From positions 186,001 to 250,000 of the forward strand of contig NZ_VOHK01000003.1 of the NCBI RefSeq assembly GCF_007859325.1: a stretch of DNA of 64,000 nucleotides, in the 5' to 3' direction. Each line of letters starts with the position of its first letter. Position 1 is the stretch's first letter. The notes below the pieces were generated by a model. The model was given only the letters and a program-made list of their open reading frames with translations, was not told the DNA's origin and searched no databases. Positions 56,423 through 64,000 of the stretch are shown here, piece after piece. The stretch is from Luteimonas marina (GTDB lineage: Bacteria; Pseudomonadota; Gammaproteobacteria; Xanthomonadales; Xanthomonadaceae). Position numbers and translations under genes: made by a program.

Positions 56423-56923
56423 GTGGGCCGCCTCGCACGATTGCTCCGCCACTGGTGCACGCTGCCGTCGCAGCGACGGTTCCCGGCCGACAGTCTGGCG
56501 CGCATTGCCGGGGCGATCGCCGCAGGCGAACGCCGTCATCGCGGCGAAGTGTGCTTCGCGATCGAATCGGCGCTGGGCGCGCGCCAGGTGCTGGGCGGCG
56601 TGGACGCGCGCCGGCGCGCCGACGAGGCCTTCGGCTGCCTGCGCGTCTGGGACACGGCCGCCAACAACGGCGTGCTGGTGTATGTGCTGCTCGCCGACCA
56701 TGCCATCGAGATCGTCGCCGACCGCGGCCTGGACGGGCGCGTCGACGCCGCGCAGTGGCGCGCGATCTGCGCGTTGATGGAAGAACGCTTCCGCGCCGGC
56801 GAGCACGAGCGCGCGGCGATCGCCGGGATCGAGGCGGTTTCGGACCTGCTGGCCGAACATTTCCCGCAGGACGGCACGCAGCCGGACGAGGATGAACTCC
56901 CGAACCGGCCACGGCTGCTGTGA
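56423..56923 (+). CDS. Second TPM-domain protein
   Basis: A 166-residue protein from GTG 56423, directly after the preceding stop. It contains a TPM-like domain without a signal peptide (LARIAGAIAAGERRHRGEVCFAIESAL, WDTAANNGVLVYVLLADHAIEIVADRGLDGRV, FRAGEHERAAIAGIEAVSDLLAEHFP). It is the third gene of lemA-TPM-TPM. The short cytoplasmic-looking form beside the membrane form is typical of this cluster. Role unknown. Confidence 0.85.
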   Translation: MGRLARLLRHWCTLPSQRRFPADSLARIAGAIAAGERRHRGEVCFAIESALGARQVLGGVDARRRADEAFGCLRVWDTAANNGVLVYVLLADHAIEIVADRGLDGRVDAAQWRAICALMEERFRAGEHERAAIAGIEAVSDLLAEHFPQDGTQPDEDELPNRPRLL

Positions 56924-56990
56924 GCGCGGGTGTCGCCGGCGGGCGGGTCGGGCACAATAGGCGCCTGCCCGCCGAGGATCGAACCGTTTC

Positions 56991-57893
56991 ATGATCCACC
57001 TGCACCAGATCGACCCGATCGCGATCCAGTTCCCGGCGTTCGAACTGTTCGGCCGCAGTTTCCATCCGGCGATCCACTGGTACGGGCTGATGTACCTGCT
57101 CGGGTTCGCCGTGTTCTGGTGGCTGGGTTCGCGCCGGATCCGCGCCGGCCGGATGCCCGGCGTCGACGCCAACGCCTTCGGTGACCTGCTGTTCTACGGC
57201 CTGCTCGGCGTGATCCTGGGCGGGCGCATCGGCTCGATCCTGTTCTACGACCTGGGGAGCTACCTGCAGGACCCGGTCCGGATGATCAAGGTCTGGGAGG
57301 GCGGGATGAGCTTCCACGGCGGGCTGCTCGGTGTGCTCGTTGCCGTGTGGTACTGGTCGCGCAAGCAGGGACGGAACGTCTTCGATACGTTGGATTTCGT
57401 CGCGCCGCTGGTGCCGCCGGGCTTGGGCTTCGGCCGCATCGGCAACTACATCGGCGCCGAACTGTGGGGCAAGTACACGCAGGCGGGCTGGGGCGTGGTG
57501 TTCCCGACCGACCCGCAGTTCGCCGGCTGGACCGCGGAGCAGTTGCGCACGCAGTTCGCGTCGGGCGCGCTGGACCCGTTCGCGCGCCATCCCTCGCAGT
57601 TGTACCAGGCCTGCCTCGAAGGGCTGGTGATGTTCGCGGTGCTGTGGTGGTACTCGTCGAAGCCGCGGCCGCGCTACGCGGTGAGCGGGCTGTTCGCGCT
57701 GCTGTATGGCGTGTTCCGCTTCGCGGTCGAGTTCGTACGCGTGCCCGACGCCGACATCGGCTATCTCGCCTTCGGCTGGCTGACGATGGGCCAGGTGCTG
57801 TCGCTGCCGCTGATCGCCCTGGGCCTGTACTGGCTGTGGAAGTCGCGCAGCGCGCCGACGCTGCGGCCGGTCGCAGCCGGGGGCAAGGCATGA
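56991..57893 (+). CDS. lgt: Phosphatidylglycerol--prolipoprotein diacylglyceryl transferase
   Basis: A 300-residue inner-membrane enzyme that adds diacylglycerol to the lipobox Cys of prelipoproteins, the first step of lipoprotein maturation. The signature [15 protein letters not shown] is present (Arg and Asn-Tyr variants of GR-x-GN-F). [22 protein letters not shown] and [12 protein letters not shown] are other landmarks. It serves the several lipoproteins seen in this window. Its TGA overlaps the thyA ATG (ATGA). A -10-like CACAAT is at 56953-56958. Confidence 0.96.
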   Translation: MIHLHQIDPIAIQFPAFELFGRSFHPAIHWYGLMYLLGFAVFWWLGSRRIRAGRMPGVDANAFGDLLFYGLLGVILGGRIGSILFYDLGSYLQDPVRMIKVWEGGMSFHGGLLGVLVAVWYWSRKQGRNVFDTLDFVAPLVPPGLGFGRIGNYIGAELWGKYTQAGWGVVFPTDPQFAGWTAEQLRTQFASGALDPFARHPSQLYQACLEGLVMFAVLWWYSSKPRPRYAVSGLFALLYGVFRFAVEFVRVPDADIGYLAFGWLTMGQVLSLPLIALGLYWLWKSRSAPTLRPVAAGGKA

Positions 57894-58684
57894 GGCAGTA
57901 CCTCGACCTGTTGCGCCACGTGCTGGAGCAGGGCGCCGAGAAATCCGACCGCACCGGCACCGGCACGCGCAGCGTGTTCGGCTGGCAGATGCGCTTCGAC
58001 TTGGGCGAAGGTTTCCCGCTGGTCACCACCAAGAAGCTGCACCTGCGCTCGATCATCCACGAGCTGCTGTGGTTCCTGAAGGGCGAGACCAACATCGCCT
58101 ACCTCAAGGACAACAAGGTCAGCATCTGGGACGAGTGGGCCGACGAGCACGGCGAACTCGGCCCGGTCTACGGCAAGCAGTGGCGGCGCTGGCCCGACGG
58201 CAAGGGCGGGCATATCGACCAGATGCAGTGGCTGGTCGACGAGATCAGGCGCAATCCCGACTCGCGCCGCCTCGTCATCAGCGCCTGGAACGTGGCCGAG
58301 CTGCCGCAGATGGCGCTGATGCCCTGCCACTCGCTGTTCCAGTTCTACGTGGTCGACGGGAAGTTGAGCTGCCAGCTGTACCAGCGCAGCGGCGACATCT
58401 TCCTCGGCGTGCCGTTCAACATCGCCAGCTACGCCCTGCTCACGCACATGGTGGCGCAGGCGACGGGACTTGGCGTGGGCGACTTCGTGCACACGCTGGG
58501 CGATGCGCACCTGTACTCGAACCACTACGAGCAGGCGCGCGAACAACTCGCGCGTGCGCCGCAGCCCTTGCCGCAGCTGCGGCTGAACCCGGACGTGACC
58601 GATCTGTTCGGCTTCACTTTCGACGACATCGCCATCGAAGGCTACGATCCGCATCCGGCGATCAAGGCGCCGGTGGCGGTCTGA
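57890..58684 (+). CDS. thyA: Thymidylate synthase
   Basis: A 264-residue enzyme that methylates dUMP using methylenetetrahydrofolate. Catalytic Cys146 lies in [28 protein letters not shown] (phosphate and N-terminal loop), [10 protein letters not shown], and [20 protein letters not shown] (folate site) are intact. Size and Cys position equal those of E. coli ThyA. It is translationally coupled to lgt and followed by folA after 6 bp, so dTMP synthesis and the reductase that regenerates its cofactor are co-expressed. Confidence 0.97.
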   Translation: MRQYLDLLRHVLEQGAEKSDRTGTGTRSVFGWQMRFDLGEGFPLVTTKKLHLRSIIHELLWFLKGETNIAYLKDNKVSIWDEWADEHGELGPVYGKQWRRWPDGKGGHIDQMQWLVDEIRRNPDSRRLVISAWNVAELPQMALMPCHSLFQFYVVDGKLSCQLYQRSGDIFLGVPFNIASYALLTHMVAQATGLGVGDFVHTLGDAHLYSNHYEQAREQLARAPQPLPQLRLNPDVTDLFGFTFDDIAIEGYDPHPAIKAPVAV

Positions 58685-58690
58685 CGGGCG

Positions 58691-59221
58691 ATGCGGATTT
58701 CGCTGATCGCCGCGCTCGACCGGAACCGCGCGATCGGCAAGGGCAACGCGCTGCCGTGGCACTTGCCGGACGACCTGAAGCACTTCAAGGCGCTGACGTT
58801 GGGCAAGCCGGTGCTGATGGGGCGCAGGACCGCCGAGTCGTTGGGACGCGCGCTGCCGGGGCGGCTGAACCTGGTGCTGACGCGCCGCGGGCGCGTGCCG
58901 TTCGCGGGCATGCAGGCGGTGGCGTCGATCGAGGAGGTGCTGCGCATTGTGGATGGCCAAGGCGCCGAGGAGCTGTGTGTGATCGGCGGCGCGGAGATCT
59001 ATGCGCTGGCGCTTCCGTTCGCAGTCGAGATGTACCTGACCCACGTCGACACGATAGTCGTGGACGCCGATGCATTCTTCCCGCCATTCGACGGCAGTCA
59101 TTGGCTGCCGATCGCCCGCGGTACGCACGTCGCGGACGCGAAGCACGCCTTTGCATTCGAGTTCGTCGACTACCTGCGCGCGAACGAGCCGGATCGCGAT
59201 CCGACGGCGATCCTCCCCTGA
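58691..59221 (+). CDS. folA: Dihydrofolate reductase
   Basis: A 176-residue NADPH enzyme that reduces dihydrofolate, the product of ThyA. ISLIAALDRNRAIGKGNALPWHLPDDLKHFKALTLGKPVLMGRRTAESLG contains the substrate Asp and Trp loop. CVIGGAEIYALALPFAVEMYLTHVD is the C-terminal nucleotide site. About 15 residues longer than E. coli FolA. It converges on apaH with 30 bp between. Confidence 0.96.
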   Translation: MRISLIAALDRNRAIGKGNALPWHLPDDLKHFKALTLGKPVLMGRRTAESLGRALPGRLNLVLTRRGRVPFAGMQAVASIEEVLRIVDGQGAEELCVIGGAEIYALALPFAVEMYLTHVDTIVVDADAFFPPFDGSHWLPIARGTHVADAKHAFAFEFVDYLRANEPDRDPTAILP

Positions 59222-59251
59222 AGCGGGCTTGCGGCGCTTCCCTGGCGCCGG

Positions 59252-60103
59252 TCAACCCTTGGGCAATTCGCCCTTCGGCGGCGGCACGTCTCGCCCCGGC
59301 ACCTGCACGATGCGCAGTTCGTCGCTGTCGATCTGCAGCGCGGTGAGCTTGCCGCCCCAGACCGCGCCGGTGTCCAGCGCGTGCACGCCGTGGCCGATGA
59401 ACAGGCCGAGCGTGGACCAGTGGCCGCAGGCGATCTTCAGGTCGCGCTCGGCGCGGCCGGGCACTTCGTACCAGGGGTAGAGGCCGGCCTGCTGCGTGCC
59501 CGGCGCGCCCTTTTCCTCGAACGCGATGCGGCCGCGCGGCGAGCAGTAGCGCATGCGCGTGAACACGTTGATGATCGCGCGGTCGCGGTCATGGCCGGCC
59601 AGCCCCGGCGACCAGGCGGGACGATCGCCGTACATGTTCTTCAGCAGCTTCTTCGCGCCGTTGCCGCGCAGCTTGCGTTCGACCTCGCGCGCGTGCTGCT
59701 CGGCCAACGCGGTGGTCCACTTCGGCGCGAGCCCGGCGTGCACCATCATCCAGCCCAGCGCGCGGTCGGCGTGCAGCAGCGGCTGCACGCGCAGCCAGTC
59801 GAGCAGGACGTCGCGGTCGGGCGCGAACAGCACGCCGCGCAGGTCGGGGTTGACCTTGCGCTGTTCGGGCTCGCTGCGCTGCGCGATGGCGAGCAGCGAC
59901 AGGTCGTGGTTGCCGAGCACCGTGACCGCACTCTCGCGCAGCGAATGCACCAGCCGCAGCGTCTCCAGCGATTCGCCGCCGCGGTTCACCAGGTCGCCGC
60001 AGAACCACAGCCGGTCGCGCGCGGGATCGAACCGGATCTTCTCGAGCAGGCGCTGCGTCGGGCCGTAGCAGCCCTGCAGGTCGCCGATCGCCCAGACGGC
60101 CAT
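59252..60103 (-). CDS. apaH: Symmetrical diadenosine tetraphosphatase
   Basis: A 283-residue calcineurin-fold phosphatase that splits Ap4A into two ADP and can decap NpnN-capped RNAs. Metal-binding motifs: AIGDLQGCYGPTQRLL, FCGDLVNRGGESLETLR, VLGNHDLSLLA, and MVHAGLAPKWT. ATG 60103 is 10 bp after the apaG stop. Last gene of the surA-to-apaH operon. Confidence 0.96.
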   Translation of the reverse strand: MAVWAIGDLQGCYGPTQRLLEKIRFDPARDRLWFCGDLVNRGGESLETLRLVHSLRESAVTVLGNHDLSLLAIAQRSEPEQRKVNPDLRGVLFAPDRDVLLDWLRVQPLLHADRALGWMMVHAGLAPKWTTALAEQHAREVERKLRGNGAKKLLKNMYGDRPAWSPGLAGHDRDRAIINVFTRMRYCSPRGRIAFEEKGAPGTQQAGLYPWYEVPGRAERDLKIACGHWSTLGLFIGHGVHALDTGAVWGGKLTALQIDSDELRIVQVPGRDVPPPKGELPKG

Positions 60104-60113
60104 GCCGACGGCC

Positions 60114-60497
60114 TCAGTGCAGCGTGCGCGGCACGGCGAGCGTGAACGGCGGGATCGGTGCGTCGAAGCGGGTGCCGTCGTCGCCGAGCATGTCGTACTT
60201 GCCTTCCATCGTGCCGACCGCCGTCGGCAGGGTGGCGCCGGAGGTGTAGGTGAACTGTTCGCCCGGCTCCAGCCGCGGCTGTTCGCCGACCACGCCATCG
60301 CCGTGCACCTCCTCGACCCGGCCGTTGGCGTCGGTGATGATCCAGTGCCGGGACACCAACTGCGCCGGCAGCCGCCCGAGGTTGCGGATGCGGATGGTGT
60401 AGGCGAACACGTAGCGGTCGTCGTCGGGCTCGGATTCCTCGTCGAGGAACTGCGTGGCGATCTGGATTTCCAGACTGTAATCGGCGATCTCTTCCAT
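60114..60497 (-). CDS. apaG: ApaG (CorD) protein
   Basis: A 127-residue fibronectin-III-like protein: IATQFLDEESEPDDDRYVFAYTIRIRNLG, LVSRHWIITDANGRVEEVHGDGVVGEQP and the glycine motif AVGTMEGKYDML are family-diagnostic. Its role, linked to Co/Mg effects and Ap4A, is poorly defined. On the minus strand TACACT (60509-60504) ends exactly 6 nt before the ATG with no Shine-Dalgarno, suggesting a possible internal leaderless transcript. It follows rsmA by 73 bp, which hold a REP. Confidence 0.95.
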   Translation of the reverse strand: MEEIADYSLEIQIATQFLDEESEPDDDRYVFAYTIRIRNLGRLPAQLVSRHWIITDANGRVEEVHGDGVVGEQPRLEPGEQFTYTSGATLPTAVGTMEGKYDMLGDDGTRFDAPIPPFTLAVPRTLH

Positions 60498-60556
60498 GGC
60501 GCCAGTGTATGCGCTGTCCGTGAATGGATCGAGTAGAGCCCGTGAACGCCCGCGAT

Positions 60557-60574
60557 ATGCCTGAAGGCGCCTAC
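60557..60574. repeat. Single GTAG REP after rsmA
   Basis: On the minus strand GTAGGCGCCTTCAGGCAT, the same GCGCCTTCAGGC stem-loop as at 22167 and 51403, without a clear partner. Its GTAG head contains the rsmA TAG stop codon (60573-60571). Confidence 0.75.
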
Positions 60575-61359
60575 CGGGCAGGGGCGTGGTTGGCGAGGCG
60601 GATGAAATCGGCGACGGGCAGCTGTTCCGCCCGCACCTGCGGGTCGATGCCGGCGGCGCGGATCGTGGCCTCGTCGCAGAGCTTCGACAGGGCGTTGCGC
60701 AGGGTCTTGCGGCGCTGGCCGAAGGCGTCGCGGACGATGGCGGAGAAGCGGGCCGGGTCGGCGATGCCGACGCTGGCGGGCGGGCGCGGCACCAGCCGCA
60801 CCACGGCCGAATCGACCTTCGGTGGTGGCCGGAACGCGCCGGGACCGACCGTGAACAGCGCGGTCACCTCGCACCAGGCCTGCAGCATCACGCTCAGGCG
60901 GCCGTAGACCTTGCTGCCGGGCGGCGCGGCCATGCGGTCCACCACTTCCTTCTGCAGCATGAAGACCATGTCGCGGATCGCGGCGGCGTGGTCGAGGGCG
61001 TGGAACAGGATCGGCGAGGACAGGTTGTAGGGCAGGTTGCCGACCAGCCGCAGCGGCGTGCCGGCGGCCAGCGCGGTGAAGTCGACGTCGAGCACGTTGG
61101 CGTGGATGAGCGTCAGCTCGCCGCGCGTGCGCGCGGCCTCGGTGAGCGGGGCGAGCAGGTCGCGGTCGAACTCGATCGCGGTCAGCGCGCCGTGGCGGTC
61201 GAGCAGCGGGAAGGTCATCGCGCCCTGTCCGGGGCCGATCTCGACCAGGCGGTCGCACGGCTTCGGGTCGACGGCGAGGATGATCCTGTCGACCACGCCG
61301 CGCTCGTGCAGGAAGTGCTGGCCGAGCGACTTCTTGGCCGGTGCGCCGAAACCGCTCAC
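60571..61359 (-). CDS. rsmA: 16S rRNA dimethyladenosine transferase (RsmA/KsgA)
   Basis: A 262-residue AdoMet methyltransferase that dimethylates A1518 and A1519 of 16S rRNA late in small-subunit assembly. APAKKSLGQHFLHERGVVDRI is the family N-terminus. AdoMet motifs EIGPGQGAMTFPLL and DRDLLAPL are present, and the catalytic NLPYNLSSPIL replaces the NPPY-type motif as usual in KsgA. GTG 61359 overlaps the csaA stop by 4 bp. The stop TAG is inside a REP head. Confidence 0.95.
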   Translation of the reverse strand: MSGFGAPAKKSLGQHFLHERGVVDRIILAVDPKPCDRLVEIGPGQGAMTFPLLDRHGALTAIEFDRDLLAPLTEAARTRGELTLIHANVLDVDFTALAAGTPLRLVGNLPYNLSSPILFHALDHAAAIRDMVFMLQKEVVDRMAAPPGSKVYGRLSVMLQAWCEVTALFTVGPGAFRPPPKVDSAVVRLVPRPPASVGIADPARFSAIVRDAFGQRRKTLRNALSKLCDEATIRAAGIDPQVRAEQLPVADFIRLANHAPAR

Positions 61360-61694
61360 AGCAGGCGTGTCCCGAGGGGGACGTCGCGGTCGGGCACGCA
61401 CAGCGCGACCCGGCCGTCGGCGTCATGGAAGCCGGTGACCAGGCACTGTGACATCAGCGGCCCGATCTGCTTCTCCGGGAAATTCACCACGCCCACCACC
61501 AGCCGGCCCACCAGCTCGTCGGGAACATACAGATCGGTGACCTGCGCGCTCGACTTGCGCACGCCGATCTCCGGCCCGAAGTCGACCTCGAGCACGTAGG
61601 CCGGCTTGCGCGCCTCGGCGAAGACGCGCGCGGACAGGACGCGGCCGACGCGCAGTTCGACCTTGAGGAAATCGTTCCAGTCGATGGTTTGCAT
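61356..61694 (-). CDS. csaA: CsaA-like tRNA-binding protein
   Basis: A 112-residue OB-fold protein. DFLKVELRVGRVLSARVFAEARKPAYVLEVDFG, SSAQVTDLYVPDELVGRLVVGVVNFPEKQIGP and FHDADGRVALCVPDRDVPLG match CsaA, a dimeric tRNA-binding domain with reported chaperone-like activity. Length equals Bacillus CsaA. It is inserted between pdxA and rsmA, which are adjacent in E. coli, and is coupled to rsmA by a 4-bp overlap. ATG 61694 was chosen; upstream residues in this frame are repeat-derived. Confidence 0.92.
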   Translation of the reverse strand: MQTIDWNDFLKVELRVGRVLSARVFAEARKPAYVLEVDFGPEIGVRKSSAQVTDLYVPDELVGRLVVGVVNFPEKQIGPLMSQCLVTGFHDADGRVALCVPDRDVPLGTRLL

Positions 61695-61764
61695 GGGGCG
61701 GAATGGGGATGGAAGCGGGGAGCGGAAGCGGGATTGTCTCACCCTACCTTCGCAATCCTCTCCC

Positions 61765-61867
61765 GTCATCCCGGCGAAAGCCGGGATCCATTGTGCCGTT
61801 ACCGTTCCACTTGCGGTGATGGAGCAAGGACAAGGTCAAAATGGATCCCGGCTTTCGCCGGGATGAC
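61765..61867. repeat. GTCATCCCGGCGAAAGCCGGGATCCA palindrome, second copy
   Basis: Same arms as 44395-44494 (about 26 nt, identical), with a different loop of about 50 nt. It lies in the 284-bp gap between pdxA and csaA, so transcripts from surA-pdxA into rsmA would have to pass it. Confidence 0.92.
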
Positions 61868-61978
61868 TGCAATGTGGGCGTTCCGTCGTTCGCCTTTCGT
61901 CCGAAGCGATCCGCAGTGGCATGACGCACAGCGACGCACGCGACTCGCATGATGGAGCGTAAGGCGCATGACGGCCGG

Positions 61979-62989
61979 TCAGGCGGCCGCCTTCCTCCCG
62001 CGTCGCGCCAGCCGTGCGCAGGTCTCGATCGCGGCGAACAGGCTCGACGGGTCGGCGCGACCGCTGCCGGCGAGGTCGAGCGCGGTGCCGTGGTCGACCG
62101 CGACGCGCGGCCAGGGCAGGCCGAGGGTCAGGTTCACCGCGCGCTCGAAGCCGCTGTACTTGAGCACCGGCAGGCCCTGGTCGTGGTACATCGCCAGCAC
62201 CGCGTCGATCTCGCGCAGCTTCGCGGGCAGGAAGGCGGTGTCGGCCGGCAGCGGTCCGTCGAGGCGCATGCCCTCGCCGCGCAGGCGCGCCAGCAGCGGC
62301 TCGATCACCTCGATCTCCTCGCGCCCGAGGTGCCCGGCCTCGCCGGCGTGCGGATTGAGGCCGAGCACGGCGATGCGCGGCGCGGCGATGCCGAAGTCGT
62401 CGCACAGCGCGGCATGCAGGATGCGCAGCACGCGTTCGAGCGCATCGGGCGTGATCGCGTCGGCGACCTCGCGCAGCGGCAGGTGGGTGGTGGCGAGGGC
62501 GACGCGGACGATGTCGTTGGCGAGCATCATCACCACCTCGCGCCCGGCCCGTGCGGCGAGCAGTTCGGTGGTGCCGGAGTACGGGATGCCGCCGAGGTTG
62601 ATCGTGGCCTTGTGCACCGGGCCGGTGACGATGCCGTCGCAGCCGCCTTCGAGGCAGGCATCCGCGGCGCGCGCGAGCGCGGCGGTCACCGCCGCGGCGT
62701 TGCGCGGGTCGGGCACGCCCGGCGCGCAGTCGACGGCGTTGGGGATCTCGACCAGGCGCAGCTCGCCCGGCCGTGCTTCGGGCGCGTCGGCGGCGACCAG
62801 CCGCAGCGGCAGCCCGAGGCGTTCGGCGGCGGCGGCCAGCGTGCCGCGGTCGCCGAAGGCGACGAGGTCCGCGTCCCATGTGCGCTGCGCGGCGCGCACG
62901 CACAATTCGGGGCCGACGCCGGCCGGTTCGCCCGGGACCAGCGCCAGCCGGGGGGGCGGCGTGCTAGTGCTTGCCACTGATCCGGTCAT
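61979..62989 (-). CDS. pdxA: 4-hydroxythreonine-4-phosphate dehydrogenase
   Basis: A 336-residue NAD enzyme of the DXP-independent-looking end of pyridoxal phosphate synthesis in gammaproteobacteria. LALVPGEPAGVGPELCVRAA, VTGPVHKATINLGGIPYSGTTELLA, GLNPHAGEAGHLGREE (metal His) and AMYHDQGLPVLKY are intact. ATG 62989 was chosen; an ATG at 63019 lies inside a palindromic repeat. It follows surA and, with pdxH at the other end of the window, supplies PLP. Confidence 0.95.
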   Translation of the reverse strand: MTGSVASTSTPPPRLALVPGEPAGVGPELCVRAAQRTWDADLVAFGDRGTLAAAAERLGLPLRLVAADAPEARPGELRLVEIPNAVDCAPGVPDPRNAAAVTAALARAADACLEGGCDGIVTGPVHKATINLGGIPYSGTTELLAARAGREVVMMLANDIVRVALATTHLPLREVADAITPDALERVLRILHAALCDDFGIAAPRIAVLGLNPHAGEAGHLGREEIEVIEPLLARLRGEGMRLDGPLPADTAFLPAKLREIDAVLAMYHDQGLPVLKYSGFERAVNLTLGLPWPRVAVDHGTALDLAGSGRADPSSLFAAIETCARLARRGRKAAA

Positions 62990-63014
62990 TGGATGTTCGG
63001 AGGATGTTCGGATT

Positions 63015-63092
63015 GTCATCCCGACTTCGGGCTCGGTCCCGGGGCAGGATCAAAGGCAGATCCCCCCGGATCGAGTCCGGGGTCGGGATGAC
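63015..63092. repeat. GTCATCCCGACTTCGGG palindrome between surA and pdxA
   Basis: Left arm GTCATCCCGACTTCGGGCTC, right arm a looser inverted copy ending GGTCGGGATGAC, with AGATCC near the centre. It includes an alternative pdxA ATG (63019-63017 on the minus strand). Confidence 0.75.
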
Positions 63093-63128
63093 AGCCGGGG
63101 GATGCCGCTCGCCGGAGCGACAATGGCC

Positions 63129-64000
63129 CTAGCCGCCGACGCGGATGTCGACGTAGGCTTCACCGCGCATTTCGCGCAGGTAACGGTCCCACTCGTCCTC
63201 CAGCTTGCGCTGGCCGATCGATTCGCGGACCTGCGCGCGGCGGTTCTCGTCCTCGACGCTGGTCTGGCGCGTGCCCACGCGCTGCACGATGTGCCAGCCG
63301 GCCTGGGTCTTGAACGGCGCCGATACCTGGCCGTCCTGCAGGTTCGCGACCTGGCCGCCGAACTCGGGCCCGAACTCGTCCTGCGTGAACCAGCCCAGGT
63401 CGCCGCCTTCGGCCTTGCTCACGGTGTCGTCGGAACTCTCGCCGGCGACCGCCTGGAAATCGGCGCCGCCGGCGATGCGGGCGCGCAGGGTGTCGATCCG
63501 GGCCCTGGCCTCGCCGTCGCCGCTGGCGCCTTCGGCCGGGCGGACCAGGATGTGGCGCGCGTGGTACTGGGTGACCGTGCCCGCGCCGCCGGCAGCCTGC
63601 GCGCCGTCGCGGGTCTCGACCAGCTGCAGCAGCTGGAAGCCGCTCGGGCCGCGGATCGGGCCGATGACGTTGCCCGGCTGCATCGAGCGGATCGCGTTCG
63701 CGAACGCGACCGGGATCTCGTCGAGGCTGCGCCAGCCCAGGTCGCCGCCCTCGAGCGCGTTGGGGCTGTCGGAATAGCGCACCGCGGCGGCGGCGAACTG
63801 CATCTCGTTGCGGTCGAGCAGCGACTTGATGCCGTCGATCTTCTGCTGGCCGGTGGCGATCTGCTCCGGCGTCGCGCCTTCCGGCAGCGCCACCAGGATG
63901 TGCGCCAGGTGGTACTGCATGGCGCCGGCCTGCGAGGCCATCGCGGCGTCGACCTCGGCGTCGCTGACGCTGATCCGGCTCTGCGCGAAGCGCTGGCGCA
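63129..64000 (-). CDS. surA: Periplasmic chaperone/peptidyl-prolyl isomerase SurA (5' end outside window)
   Basis: About 290 C-terminal residues of SurA are visible; the gene enters from beyond base 64000. Two parvulin domains can be seen: the first from QYHLAHILVALPEGATPEQ to GPIRGPSGFQLLQLVE, the second from QYHARHILVRPAEGAS to APFKTQAGWHIVQRVG. A short C-terminal helix follows (EDEWDRYLREMRGEAYVDIRV). The visible first residues QRFAQSRISVSDAEVDAAM belong to the chaperone N-domain. SurA delivers outer-membrane proteins to the BAM complex. It heads the operon with pdxA, rsmA, apaG and apaH. Confidence 0.95.
   Translation of the reverse strand, partial: RQRFAQSRISVSDAEVDAAMASQAGAMQYHLAHILVALPEGATPEQIATGQQKIDGIKSLLDRNEMQFAAAAVRYSDSPNALEGGDLGWRSLDEIPVAFANAIRSMQPGNVIGPIRGPSGFQLLQLVETRDGAQAAGGAGTVTQYHARHILVRPAEGASGDGEARARIDTLRARIAGGADFQAVAGESSDDTVSKAEGGDLGWFTQDEFGPEFGGQVANLQDGQVSAPFKTQAGWHIVQRVGTRQTSVEDENRRAQVRESIGQRKLEDEWDRYLREMRGEAYVDIRVGG

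Overview
The window is from a high-GC gammaproteobacterium of the Xanthomonadaceae (Lysobacter, Luteimonas or Xanthomonas-like). The evidence is gene order and content: pilT-pilU next to proC, gshB next to a TonB-type gene and the pilGHIJ-chpA-chpB-chpC cluster, a Xanthomonas-type H-NS protein with the C-terminal TWTGRGKQPRWL motif, and surA-pdxA-rsmA-apaG-apaH followed by folA-thyA-lgt. Three kinds of dispersed repeats common in this family are also present: GTAG-headed REP hairpins, G-rich heptamers of the GGGNATC type, and long palindromes with GTCATYCCG ends. The assignment rests on pattern recognition, not on a 16S gene; no rRNA or tRNA gene is visible.

Layout. 0-5 kb: end of an unknown gene, a secreted hypothetical protein, a P-loop kinase, pdxH, a BtuF-like protein, a DUF4426 lipoprotein and proC. 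5-8 kb: type IV pilus retraction ATPases pilT and pilU, then alkB. 8-12 kb: an Mla/Mce-type lipid ABC transporter operon on the minus strand. 12-17 kb: ThrE-type exporter, H-NS, proS and two DUF4124 proteins. 17-18.6 kb: pssA, a candidate DNA polymerase III psi gene and rimI. 18.8-23.7 kb: pepA-holC-valS. 23.8-26 kb: lptF-lptG. 26-28.2 kb: a TonB-like protein and gshB. 28.4-39.9 kb: the Pil-Chp chemosensory cluster. 40-44.4 kb: rsmE, bioA, nudE, cysQ and mazG. 44.6-51.4 kb: small membrane proteins, a two-component system and a MacAB-type exporter. 51.5-56.9 kb: isoaspartyl peptidase, SGNH esterase, dgkA, a TerC-family protein, lemA and two TPM-domain genes. 57-59.2 kb: lgt-thyA-folA. 59.2-64 kb: surA-pdxA-csaA-rsmA-apaG-apaH on the minus strand.

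How genes work together. PilT/PilU and Pil-Chp form one motility and surface-sensing module. The Pil-Chp cluster has no CheR/PilK gene. Its CheB homologue has lost the catalytic Ser and His, so the usual receptor-methylation feedback looks absent. ChpA carries a 36-copy, 15-bp in-frame minisatellite. The Mla-like operon, LptFG, Lgt, DgkA, PssA and SurA all serve the cell envelope. HolC (chi) and the candidate psi protein would form the clamp-loader accessory pair.

The most unusual signal outside the genes is how repeats meet coding sequence. GTAG-type REP heads supply the TAG stop codon of at least four genes. Heptamer repeats form gene ends in three places. A palindromic element sits in frame inside valS.
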